Shown here one piece after another: positions 1-10,837 of a DNA stretch of 64,000 nt; the first letter of the stretch is position 1, and each line of letters begins with the position of its first letter. The stretch lies in NCBI GenBank assembly GCA_022376465.1, contig JACDTU010000001.1:2666001-2730000 (forward strand), given 5' to 3'. A program made the position numbers and the translations under genes. The notes beneath the pieces were generated by a model that was given only the letters and a program-made list of their open reading frames with translations, made no database searches and was not told the DNA's origin. Source of the stretch: Cubamyces lactineus (taxonomy: Eukaryota > Basidiomycota > Agaricomycetes > Polyporales > Polyporaceae).

Positions 1-220
1 CGAAGCATACCGTTTCCCATGCATGGTTCCTCGGACTCGACTCACGTCCGTCATAGTGCGGATCATACGGGGTGCATTCTGTCCCGTACACACACAGAGG
101 TAGAGTAAAACAAGTCCTGGTATACAAACGAACATACGATACAGGCAAACCCAAGACAGTACATAGAACGGCCGGTCACGGAGGTCAATCAGAAGCGGTT
201 CGATCGGTAGATAGAACAGC

Positions 221-2721
221 CTACTGCGAACGCTTCATCTTCAGCTTGTGCAAGAGACCTTTCACCCTGGAAACCCCGTCAGCGAACGATCCAGCACGGC
301 CGGGAGATGATGCCAGCATCGTATGCGGAGCGCGTCGGTCGGTCGGTGCCATTGTCGCCAGTAGAGCGATGGTGATCTGGTGCTCGAAACTCCATGGAAT
401 AGCAGACGCCGGCGCTCGCGGTTTGACGTCCGCAGCCCTCATCAACGCGACAGGAGCATGCCGAGGCCCAGTCTTCACGTCGTGTGCTGGCCTGTCGGTG
501 TCTGGCCCAAGAAGGAATGCTTGCCGGAGGTCGTACACCCTAGGACGACGTCGGAGCACTCGAGCCCCGTTCTGGCCATCGTGGAACGATGTTTGGGCGC
601 GCTTGGCGCTTGTATGCGAAGGCGCGAATGCTGCCAAGTCTTCCGACGAAGACATAGGCACGTGAAGAGTAGACGTACTGCAAGACGAGCTGATCGCCGT
701 GGGCAAGAATAGTGGCCTCCTGGCGAGTTCTGAAGGAGATGGCATTGCAACTTCGACGCATGATGGCGCCCTCATTAAAGAATCGAACGGAATATCCTCA
801 AGTTGTGACGCTTTCCATGCCTGTGTCTTGCTCGCCAGGCTATCTTGGGAGTCGTCTGGACCACTGTACGCTCGCCGGTCCAGTGTAGTGTCTTCGTCCG
901 GTTCCTGCCAGACCACATCGGTGAAGGGTGGGTGGCGCTGTTTCGCGATGTCGTCCCAGAGCTCGTTGATGGACTCGAAGAATACATGATCCTTCACTTC
1001 TGGGCCGTGGAGACGTTCCGTTGGGTAGGTTGCGAGTAGCTAGCAGTTCATTGTCAGTACAATATTCAAGGCGAACAGCAAAGCAAGCAGAGCCTACCTG
1101 GTCAGTGAAATGCCGGAACTCGGGAGAAAGCTCGAGTTCGCTTGAGCGAGCCCGTTGCCCGTCGCTGGCGCGCTCCCAATCGTCTTGGCGCTTGGCGTCA
1201 GAGTGGTCCAACGAATCTCCCATAGCAAGCTCGCGAAGCATGACGCCGAGACTGTAGAAGTCGACTCGTTCGTCGTACACGAGAACGTCGCGGTCCTGGG
1301 TGAAACCGTGTGTGCTGTGCTCGACTGGTGCATGGGCCCCAAGGAGCTCTGGAGCTGCGTACCGCCGCGTGAACGACACCTGGTCATCCGGCCCTAACAC
1401 GATGGGACCAAAGTGCATGGAGCGCGTCTTGGAGGGCACGCCAAAATGCATGTCGGAGAAGAAGTCTGGGTCATTTGCGTGATATGAAAGGCGATCTGCG
1501 TTCATTTCCTGCAGTCTAGGCATGAGCCTTGACGAGCCAAAATCTGATATCACAGCATGGCCGTCTGTGGATATAAGGATGTTTGCGGGTTTGACATCTT
1601 GGTGAATGATACCCTGCGAGTGAAGATACAAGAGGCCCAATACAAGCTCGGCAGACAGGAGGCGCAGCGAGTCAAGCGCTTCCTCGTAAGGTGTGGATAT
1701 GGAGGTAGAGGAGGGGAACGCGATTGGTAGCGAGAGAGACGCCGGAAAGGGACCGGGCTGCGGTGACATGGGACAGGGAAATCGTAGGCGAAGGGTGCGT
1801 CGGAAGTATGGGTGGGAGAGCGGTGCACAGTGATGGTCCTGGCACGCAGTTACATCAGAACGCTCAAGAAGGGCTGCATTGAAGACGGCTTACTATGGTA
1901 ATGAATACGTGCTCCTTCGATTGGAACACGCTCTGCATGTTCTGCACGAAAGACGCTACACCGTGTTCAGGATCCGTGCTTGCCTCCCGTGCGAGCAGCC
2001 GTAATATTTGCACCTCGGTCTTGAGCTCCTGTACATCGTCCAGGGTCATGCGTTTCTTTGAGAGAACCTTAACGGCAACCCGTGTTGACTGCGATTCCAC
2101 GGTATTAGGCGAGCAGCGTTCCGCCAAGAGTACTTTGCCGTAGCCGCCACGCCCAAGAGTACCAAGGATCAAAAGTTCAGAAGCTGAAGTAGCCCCGGGG
2201 TCGCCAGATAGGGAGTAGCTGTCGTCGAAGTCCAACCAAGGTCGCTCTGACAAGCTATCATGAAGACTTTGGGCCGACTGTGAGACTTTCCCGGGGCTTT
2301 CCCGCAGCCCAGAGTGCGTGACAAGTGTGTTCTCATCCGACCACGTCCCGTACGGCACTCTAAGTGAGCAGCTTGCGTGTAAATCATCAGAGCTAGACCC
2401 GCTACAGGCAAGAGGCACGAAGCGAGGGCCAGATGTAGACAGAGACGAGCAGTTCAAGTAGCTACCAGCAGAGTGAGCACTCTTAGTTGTGAGATCCTCC
2501 ACAATGATGGTGGGGACATTCAGCGCAGTATCGAAGACGGGAGTCAACCTAGAGAGTGCAGTCGGGTGGGTTAAGACAGATTGGTTATCGCAGTCACGAG
2601 TATCCCAAGTTTGCCAGTCGTCAAGAGAATCAACAGAGGTTATCTGACGAGTCTGCAGTCTAGAAAGCTGTAAAAACTCTTGATGGAGGTATCCGGTCCC
2701 GGGTGGTGATCCTGAGTACAT
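221..2721 (-). CDS. Serine/threonine protein kinase
   Basis: Three exons (2721-1894, 1838-1098, 1039-221; introns of 55 and 58 nt) give about 795 residues. An N-terminal region of about 170 residues with no recognised domain leads into the kinase. Visible motifs are the glycine loop LGRGGYGKV, the ATP-anchoring lysine in VAVKVLSKK, the catalytic loop [10 protein letters not shown] (about residue 355), DFG in SDFGSS, and APE in RYAAPELLG. The C-terminal tail (HPPFTDVVW) resembles the extension after AGC-type kinase domains. The loop reads HQD rather than HRD, and the segment after the first intron is Pro/Ser rich, which seems to be a feature of a basidiomycete kinase family rather than damage. 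The first in-frame ATG is at 2721; frame is open back to about 2787 without an ATG, so an upstream coding exon is possible. Substrate unknown. It is divergent from SYF2, with about 410 bp between the starts. Confidence 0.82.
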
Positions 2722-3133
2722 GTTATAGTAGTCAACGTCAGAATCTAACAATCCCAGCTTATCTCTGTTTCGAGGATTAAGATCTAATCAGGCAGGAATG
2801 CCAGTATACAGGATGTCAAAAGAGTGTGGCGTGAGTATCGCAAGATTTACTAGGGTAGCGCAGCGAGATTGAGGGAGAGGGCAAGGTCTTCTGCACAATT
2901 CGTGCGACGGACGAACGTTCCGTACTACGTGACCTCCAGTGACCGTAACGTATCGAAGTGAGCAGCATTACGTAAGCGCTAGCCTTGTGGCGAGGATGGG
3001 CGCTTGCTATCCACGGTGCTCAACGCTCGCTGCTCAACTCCATCATCAGCATTGTCATTTGCTCCCGCTCTGAGCTACACGGCCTCACTCTGTGGAATCT
3101 TACTTGCTACTACGCGTGCTGGTACTAGCCTGA
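2722..3133. promoter_or_regulatory. Divergent intergenic region, kinase / SYF2
   Basis: About 410 bp between two start codons pointing apart, so it presumably holds both promoters. I see no convincing TATA box or repeat. An upstream non-coding or short coding exon of the kinase could lie here. Confidence 0.4.
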
Positions 3134-4343
3134 ATGCCTGTTAATGCATCGTCATCGGCCGGAGAGGTCATGCAAGACGTCGCACATGCTGCCGAGGAGT
3201 TTGTCGAGAAGATGAACCCAACAACAGAGGAACAAGGAGGGGAGCATGAAGCGGAAGGGGGAGAAACTGTTGACAGGGAGAAAGCCTTGGAGGAGAAGAG
3301 AAAGAAGCTTGAGCAGCTCAGGCAAAAGATGGCGAGTCTTGATCTCATTAGTAACATACTCGCTGGCTGACCTGAACTTCAGCGGTCCTCTGCACAAGCC
3401 AACCGTAAATCCGTCATCGAAGAGAGTGCGAAGGCGAGGGTTACTGCACGCGAGGCCGCGAGACTTGAACGACAGCGGAAATTGGCGGAGACATTGAGAC
3501 AGAAGGCCGACGCAGAGGACCGAGGGGAGGATATCGAGCGGCAGAAGAACTGGGAGTATACTATTGAGGAGAACGACGAGTGGGAGAAGAAGCAAGCACG
3601 GAAGGCTCGCAGAGCAGACTTCTCATTCAACGGTACGTGATAGTCTACGCAGTCACTATTGACAACTGGCTGAAGTTGAGGGTAGATGATGCGGACGCCG
3701 CGAGGAGGAAGTACAAGAAGGATTTGGACTTTATTAAACCTGACCTGGAGACATACAATCGACAGAAGGAGATAGCACTTGGGCTTGCTCCAGGGACGCT
3801 ATCCAAGCCGGGTGCTGCTAGTGGCTCGTCAACAGTGACCAACTTCGATCCTTCTGGTGGATCATCACAGGTTCGTCCTAAAGCCTGCCGCCTCCTCAAG
3901 CCTGAGAGCATCTTACTCACGTTTGCGGTACACAGGTCGTTCCGTCAAGCCTCCAACAACAGCTGGCGGCAGAGAATTTGTATCGCGATGCTAATACTCT
4001 ACTGTACGCCGACAGCAAGCCAAGTGACGAGGCCATCGACAAAGTCATCGAGAAGATCAACAAAGAGTGCGCATTTTACAGAGACTTGCTCACACCATAC
4101 ATTACTGACTCGTTACCATCCCAGCGTCGACAAGAAGAAGCGTTTCTCGCGGAAGCGGGCCAACGAGGACGAGGGAGACGTCACCTACATCAACGAGCGC
4201 AACCGCGTCTTTAACAAGAAGGTATGCAACTATGGTTGCTCCCCGAGCTTGTACTCACTAAGTCTCGATTATAGATTGCGAGGTATTACGACAAGTACAC
4301 TGCCGAGATCCGGGCCAGCTTCGAACGGGGTACAGCTTTGTAA
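3134..4343 (+). CDS. SYF2: Pre-mRNA-splicing factor SYF2
   Basis: Six exons (3134-3331, 3383-3632, 3686-3870, 3936-4066, 4125-4221, 4275-4343) give 309 residues. SYF2 is a component of the Prp19-associated (NineTeen) complex in the spliceosome, acting in the nucleus. The family pattern is clear: a charged helical N-terminal half with LEQLRQKM, SSAQANRKSV and ENDEWEKKQARKA, then RRKYKKDLD.IKPDLETYNRQK, and the conserved end KRANEDEGDVTYINERN followed by FNKKIARYYDKYT. The chain ends in RGTAL. All exon phases agree. Intron 1 (3332-3382) starts with GC instead of GT; no GT donor keeps the conserved QKM-RSSAQAN junction. The CtIP-like gene starts 300 bp downstream on the same strand. Confidence 0.93.
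3332..3382 (+). other. GC-AG intron in SYF2
   Basis: This 51-nt intron begins gcgagt and ends cttcag. It joins the ATG of QKM to CGG of RSSAQANRKS with no phase change. The only nearby GT donor, at 3351, would leave a 32-nt intron and a shifted frame. Confidence 0.75.
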
Positions 4344-4643
4344 TATGCCACGCTTCTTACTCCTATGTATCACAATTCCGGGACATTACTGTACTACTAT
4401 AGATGTAATCTATCGCTCTAGTATCCCGACCCCATCTACGTCTTGAAGCTGAGCAATGTGAGCGGAGACTCTTCACGTTTCCGCACCGTTGCGGTCACGT
4501 GAAAACGCGTTGAATGAGCGCGTCTTGGGCGCTAGTCTCCCTCCGCGCTCTTCTCTGCTCCTAGACTCCAGGCTCCTGGGCCCGACGACTGACCGCCATC
4601 TCGCGCGGTAGAGAACATCAACACAACTAGAGTGGGTACACTC
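4344..4643. promoter_or_regulatory. SYF2-CtIP intergenic region with TCACGTGA and ACGCGT
   Basis: The 300-bp gap holds a palindromic TCACGTGA at 4495-4502, the core bound by many bHLH factors, and ACGCGT (MluI cell-cycle box core) at 4505-4510, about 134 bp upstream of the next start codon. Both are seen directly; their function is inference. Confidence 0.4.
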
Positions 4644-7070
4644 ATGCCGAAAGGGCCTTCGGGGTCCACCTCTCGTACAACCAACCAGGTTCATCAACTG
4701 GAGAGCAAGGTATGTCATATGACGGAGGATTGTAGACGCGACTGCACTCAGCATATATGCAGGTGAACAAGCTACGATGGATCAATAATGACCTCAACAA
4801 ACAAGTATTTGATGCCGTTCAGCGCGGTCATCGTCTCGCAGCCAAGCTCGGGTATCAGAATCTCGAGGAGGCGGAAGAAGCCCTCGCCACTCAGCAGCCT
4901 GGTGAAGCACAAAGCCAAATCGAGCAGCTCAGCCAGCAACCACTCGACAAGCTCGCAACTCATGTACACGACCTGCAGGTTGAGTTGATCAGCCATGTTC
5001 AGCTCAGCAAGTCTACACTCGCCGCCCTGGGAGACGCACTGCAGGAAATGACGGAGCTGCGGGAGGAGAACACCGCCCTCCGAAACCAACTCGAGAAGGC
5101 TACGAAGAACGAGGCAAAGAGGAAGGAATCTTCGAATGAAGACGCGACGGAAGTCGACTTCTTGCGCGCAGAGCTCGCTACGCTCAAGCAGCAGTATACC
5201 GACCTACAACGGGCCAAGGAGAAGAATGACCAGAAGCACCACGAGGACTTCAAACTCTGGAAAAGCTTCAAGGATTGGTTGATGGAGGAGAAGCGGCAAG
5301 AGATGCGGAAGGAAGCAGAACGTCCCGCGAAACGGAGGAGGCTAAGTCCTTCTGGCGATGAGGCTGCGAAGGAGAACGGCGATTTGGAGCCAATCAGCCC
5401 GGAACGTCTCCCAAGGGCCGAATGGGAGAAGCACTTTGGTGGAGTTAAACGACGACTGCCAGTGAAAGGGCTACGGAAGAGTTCAGGTCGTCTAACGCGG
5501 AGCACATCTCCAGGTGAGTTCTACAGCCTGGCAGCAATCGTCGTTGACCATCTGAGGACGCGCTTGCACAGCCCCCGCATCCTCCCGGGATGCAAAGCCT
5601 ACTATTTTGTGCTCGCGAAACCTCAATTCGCCTTCCCGCCGTGCGTCTTCGACTCCTGCCGTTGCAGCTTCTTCGTCCACTCTGGCGAAGGCCCCAGCCG
5701 TGAAGCGCCTACCAAGCCTCCAGATACCCCAAGACGATTTCGCCGCATCATCAGAAACTGAACCAGAGTCGCAACGTAGGCCGTTCCCCAATCAACTTCG
5801 CCTGTGCAATTGTGCTAAGAGCCTAATAGCTGTCACTTTCATCCTGCCATCGCAAATCGACGTCACCATACCCTCTACTGTCCCCCAGAAGCGCCCACGG
5901 TCTCCCTTGCGTGAGCACGATTCCTCGGAAACCGAGCAAGAATCACAGGGTGAGTGGGCAGCTTCTTAGCATCATTATGCGAATCACCATTAACGACACA
6001 TCCACTCAGCTCCGACGTTCATGTATCCTTCTCAAATCCCCCTAGACTCGCCAACCGACATGACACCCAAGCCCCATCCTGCTGTTCGTCGCGCAGGTCA
6101 GCTATGGACGCCCGTTTCTGTCGCGCGGCCTCAGCAGGTCTCAAAGGGTAAGCGTGAAGCTGAAGGCGAGGAGAAAGCACATTCGAGGTCTGAGTCTGCA
6201 TCTGCGGATCCCTTTCGGCTAACTGCTCCTACACCCGCTTCGCGAGAGACAAGAGTCCGCCTCCCTGATACCCCTGCCTCTTTGGGCCCAAGGAAGGGTA
6301 AAGGGCGTATGGTTGAGGACGACAAGGAGAATGGCGAAGACGCGGAGATTGAGCTTCCCGGCGCTGGCCCTTCCAAGACGAAGGCCCTCGACGACTATAC
6401 CCCTTTCAAGGGCCGCGGGCGATACGGAGAGGAGCTCAAGTGAGTTTTGTAGCCTTCGCCATTGCGAATGAATGTTGAACGTAGTGCCTAGGGCGGGAAA
6501 GGACAACATCAACGCGTTGTATGAGCTCGATCCAGCGCAAAACGATGGCGTTCCGTTCCAGTACGAGGAGGTCGTGCGCGATAAGCGCCGACGCAAGCAT
6601 ATGCACGCCGCAGATTGCGAATGCTGTCGCGATGTGAGCATCGTATCCTGTCATCTATCTTGCTTGTACCCATCAAGCTCTTCCTACGTAGTATTACGAA
6701 GCCGTTGGGCCTCTCCCACCTCGTGCAGGCGGGCTTCTCTGGCGTTCACCAGTGTCGACGCCCTCGAAGCGAGATTCATTCGATGACGACGAGGTAGCAG
6801 CTGCAGCCATCGAAGAGCACAAGCAAGCGATTTCGCGGCATCGGCAACACTGGCCTCGCGCGAAGACACCGCCGAAGTACTGGAACATCGGGTTCCCTGA
6901 TACACAAGAGGTCGCGGCGATGAATGCCGAGGCGGCGCGCATGCATGAGGAGAAGCGACGCACGATTGCCCAGGAGGCTGAGTGAGTCCTCTATCTGGTA
7001 CCTTCAGACGCAAGAAGTGCTAACTTGGTCGTTAAACCTCAGGCGAGGTGGGCGTTTCAAGAAACGCTGA
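4644..7070 (+). CDS. Sae2/Ctp1/CtIP-family DNA double-strand-break resection factor
   Basis: Eight exons (4644-4709, 4763-5513, 5572-5775, 5830-5949, 6010-6439, 6492-6633, 6692-6981, 7043-7070) give 676 residues. Proteins of this family activate the Mre11-Rad50-Nbs1 nuclease to trim broken DNA ends. The N-terminal part (residues about 20-200) is coiled-coil, as expected for the oligomerising end of CtIP. The C-terminal domain is diagnostic: a CxxC pair in CECCRD (about 568), RHRQHW (about 620) and TPPKYWNIGFP (about 630), ending GGRFKKR. The middle is low-complexity and charged, with two near-copies of SSETExESQ at the ends of exons 3 and 4. The intron between exons 3 and 4 (5776-5829) is the least certain, because that stretch is open in frame. 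ACGCGT lies 134 bp upstream of the start. Confidence 0.88.
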
Positions 7071-7715
7071 CAGTGATACAGATCCTATGTCTGTTATATG
7101 CGGAGGTGCGCCTTATGTTATGTACATTATCTCGTAGAGTATGCTGGATCTTGGACAATTAATCCTAAATCGGACTCCGGAGGACTCAGGAGTGCTCCAT
7201 GACCGCGCCCAACATCGTCAAACTCGTTTCAAGCGCCATGACCATACTATCCCTTGCATTAAGCTGGCGCCCCGACACGCGATCCCCCCTATCTACTTCA
7301 ATCCACCTATGTTGATCGTTAAGCCTGTTCTGGAGTCACGTACAGTACTCTCCCCTCGCACACCTTTGACGAAGTTTGGTATCTCGCGCATCGTTACTGG
7401 CGGAATCGGATCCACGAGAGTTTGGACCGTTCCGACGCCCACGAGCGCCTACATCACGGCCACTCGTTTTTACCGCACATTCTATCAAAGTGATAGTTCA
7501 TCCAAGTCTCTTCATCATGACTGGGAACCTCTAGGGGCCTAGGCGTGCCCTGGCGTAACGTGAATTTGAGCACGCCGTGCTCGTTGCCAAAATGCCGGGG
7601 CCGGAGTCTTCTACAGCCCGTTGCTACTGACGAGGTCGTCGTCGGTCACCTCCCGCCACATACATATATCTGTTCTGCAGACGTTTTACACCCCTCGTTC
7701 CTTCGTATCCTCGCC
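7071..7715. other. Intergenic region, CtIP to acyl-CoA ligase
   Basis: About 645 bp with no gene I can support. A 133-codon open frame at 7141-7542 shows no recognisable motif and no coding-like composition. The part nearest 7715 presumably holds the ligase promoter; a weak TATA-like catatatat lies near 7663. Confidence 0.35.
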
Positions 7716-10671
7716 ATGTCGTTCTTTACCTCCCCCATCCCTTATGTCGAGCCGCGCGACAACTTCACCATCCCTCAGTTCGTGTTCAGTGAGACTTTCG
7801 AGCACCCTACCAAGTCCTCGCAGATCGGCAAGTACCCATGCATGATCGAAGAAGAGACTGGCCGGAAAGTGTATCTGTCAGAGGTATGTCTCCTCCCTTC
7901 GCGACCACAACGCCTGGGAGCGCGAGGCGTGCCTAGGCTGGAGCGTTCAGCAAAGCCTATACGACGTCCGAGCCGCATTTCTGCGAGATAGTAGCTGCTC
8001 GCCGGTCTCTCGACGCGGGTCACGTGACGTGAAATGTCTAGGACTTCTCGAGACGACGCGCTGGCTGGTGGTAGGAAAGCGTCGTGGTCGCTCGGCTGTA
8101 TTTGCGACAGCTTGCTGCAAGAACACATAGACGATTGGGCTAACGATCCGTAGCTTCAATACAGGACAGACGCTCTCGCGCGAGCGTTCAGCGCCTTATT
8201 TAACATCCGTACGTGCCCATTCAGCTCTGCCCGCACGTTGAGCAGTTCACTTACATGCAGTGGTAGGCGATGGGGATATCAGTCTGTCTCAATGTTAGTC
8301 AGATTACGAATGCTACTCACTGCTCATCTAGTTTCGCTATACATCCCGAACCATGTCGGTGAGTCGCTTATCCGTGAAGTGCGAAGTGTGTGATGTCTGA
8401 TAAATGTATCATGTGCAGATTATCCTGCGTTGACATGGGCGACGCAGAAGCTAGGCGCTATCGTTGCGTACGTGTCACGAGTCTCCCCGATGCATGATAG
8501 TTATTGAAACGTCCATCAGGGCCTTGAGCGCGTCGCTCACGTCTGAGGAACTTGGTGAGTGAGGCACAACAAATGCTATATATCCATATCTAACTCCGAG
8601 TCTTCAGCTTACCAGCTGACGGTTGCGAAGCCATCTCTCCTGGTGACGCACGTCGAGAACCTCCCCGCTGCTATCGAGGCTGCAAAGGCTATCAAGCTCC
8701 CTCATTCGCGCATCGTGGTACTGGACGGCCAGAAGTCTTCGAAGAAGCTTCCGTTCAAGTCTGTTGAGGACTTGGTCAACGATAAGTCGCTCCCCCCCTA
8801 CACGGAGTTCAAGCTGAGCAAGCCCGCTGAGGCGCGCGAGAAGATCGCCTTCCTGTGCTTCTCGTCCGGTACGACTGGAAAACCGAAGGTACGCCTCTTT
8901 CTCAAGACATACACGAGGGACTCATCTGAACGCTCGGACACAGGCTGTTGCGATCTCGCACTTCAATGTGATCAGCGACCTGATCCAGTTCTCGACCTTC
9001 TGTGGTGCGAACCAGAACTACGCGCCCCTGGAGGAGCAGCGATTCCGTCCCGGTGACATTGCTTCAGGAGGTACGTATAGTCATCACTTGAATGTCGTAT
9101 ATCGGGACTGATTCATCCACAGTGCTCCCATTCAACCGTAAGTCGATGCATGTCTCTGTATGGCGGGTTACACTAAACGCTATGAGAAGACATCTATGGC
9201 CTTGTCATCAACGTGAGCATACATTGGCGCCTCTCTTCCCAACATGTACTGACAGAACCTCACAGCTGCACGCTATGTTCTACCTTGCTGTGCGTACCGT
9301 GTCTGATCAAATTCGACGAGAACGATTCTGAAGATTGTGTCCAGATGACTGTCGTCGTGTCCAGCAAGTTCAACTACGAGAAGTTTCTGCAAAGCATCGA
9401 TGCTTACGGTATCACGCACCTCCTGTAAGCCCGTCTTCTCTCTCGTTATCCGCATGAGGACACGTGGCTGAATACCATGTAGCATCGTTCCTCCTCAGGC
9501 CGTTCTTCTCGTCAAGGTAGTCGAAAATATCCAACCAGCGCACATCTGAGGCTAACCTCAAGTGATTTGCATAGCACCCGCTGACGAAGAAGTTTAAGCT
9601 CTCCAGCCTCCGCGTCTTAGTCGCAGCGGCTGCGCCAGTCTCTGCGGAGCTTACCACCCAGTTGGTCGAGGCCTTCCCCAATCTATCTATTGGCCAGGGA
9701 TACGGTAAGAACACACAGTCTTGCACGCGTCACCTCTATCTCACGCACATTTTGCTAGGCATGACGGAGACGACGGCAGCGGTCACCGTGGTAAGCATCT
9801 TGCCTTCGTCGTATACCTTGCGCAGATAGCAGGATTGTTGACCGCCTTGCTTGCGCGCAGTTCCCTGTCTCGCAGAAGGTCGGCACCCTCGGCAGTGCGG
9901 GACAACTGATCCCAGGCATTGTCGCCAAGGTCGTCAAACCCGACGGCTCGCTCGCCGGTGTCGGCGAGCCTGGCGAGCTCCTCTTGAAGGGTCCCCAGAT
10001 CGCCCTTGGGTACTACAAAAACGAGCAGGCGTACGTGTTCATGACTGAGTTCGCACGCAGCCTTACTGACCTACAACATAGCACGAAGGAGACGTTCATT
10101 GACGGGTAAGCTCCCTTCCCATCGCTTGACTCTTTGCACAGCGGATACTGATCTGCTCGCCACAGATGGCTCCGTACGGGCGACGAAGTGCTCTTCGCGG
10201 AGAACGGCGACATGTTCGTCACTGACCGCATCAAGGAGCTCATCAAGGTCAAGGGCAACCAGGTCGCGCCCTCCGAGCTCGAAGGGCACCTGCTCGACCA
10301 CCCCGACGTCGCGGACGTCGCGGTGATCGGTATCCCCGACGACTTCGCCGGGGAGGCACCGCTCGCGTACGTCGTCCTCAAGCCCGCCGTGGCCGCCGAG
10401 ATCGCGAAGAAGCCCGCTCTGGCGGAGGAGGTCAAGGCGCGTTTGCAGAAGGTATGTTCTCAGGTATCATTGCGTTGAGGTTCTACGTGAGGCTGATGGT
10501 GTGGGGTAGCACGTATCGGCGACGAAGTCGAAGTACAAGTGGCTCACGGGCGGCGTGATCTTCATCGAGGCGATCCCCAAGAGCCCGAGCGGGAAGATCC
10601 CCCGGAGGGTGCTGAGGGACCAGAGCAAGGGCCTGCGGGCGGCGTCCCAGCAGACTCGTGCCAAGCTCTAG
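7716..10671 (+). CDS. Acyl-CoA synthetase, 4-coumarate-CoA ligase-like, peroxisomal
   Basis: Nineteen exons with consistent phases give 582 residues. Members of this ANL-superfamily group activate a carboxylic acid (phenylpropanoid, phenylacetic or fatty acid) with ATP and load it on CoA. Motifs in order: SSGTTGKPK (206-214, P-loop), GYGMTETTA (about 358), LRTGD (about 436), DRIKELIKVKGNQV (about 455) and the catalytic lysine in PKSPSGKIPRR near the end. The last three residues are AKL, a PTS1-type peroxisome signal, which suggests a role in side-chain shortening of acids in peroxisomes. Exon 9 (9123-9137) is only 15 nt, and intron 3 (8294-8331) is unusually short at 38 nt. Intron 1 (7884-8153) is the longest and carries TCACGTGA at 8020-8027. 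The substrate cannot be read from the sequence. Confidence 0.9.
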
Positions 10672-10837
10672 ACAACCTAGCCGCCCACGATCTTCAAAGT
10701 TCGAACCAAAACGCAACGGGGTGGCCGCTTCATAATCGTCATTACAATAGATACACCTAGGCTCCGATGGAACTCTATACCAAGGAGGGGAAAGAAAGGG
10801 TCGCGCGATCTAATACGTGCTCAGGATTAATACACAG

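Noticed and set aside
72..665. Plus-strand open frames over the kinase gene
   Set aside because: They start at GTG or other non-ATG codons, have no motif and lie antisense to a well-supported kinase exon.
7141..7542. 133-codon open frame between the CtIP and ligase genes
   Set aside because: No homology by eye, no splice partner, alternative start codon issues; treated as non-coding.
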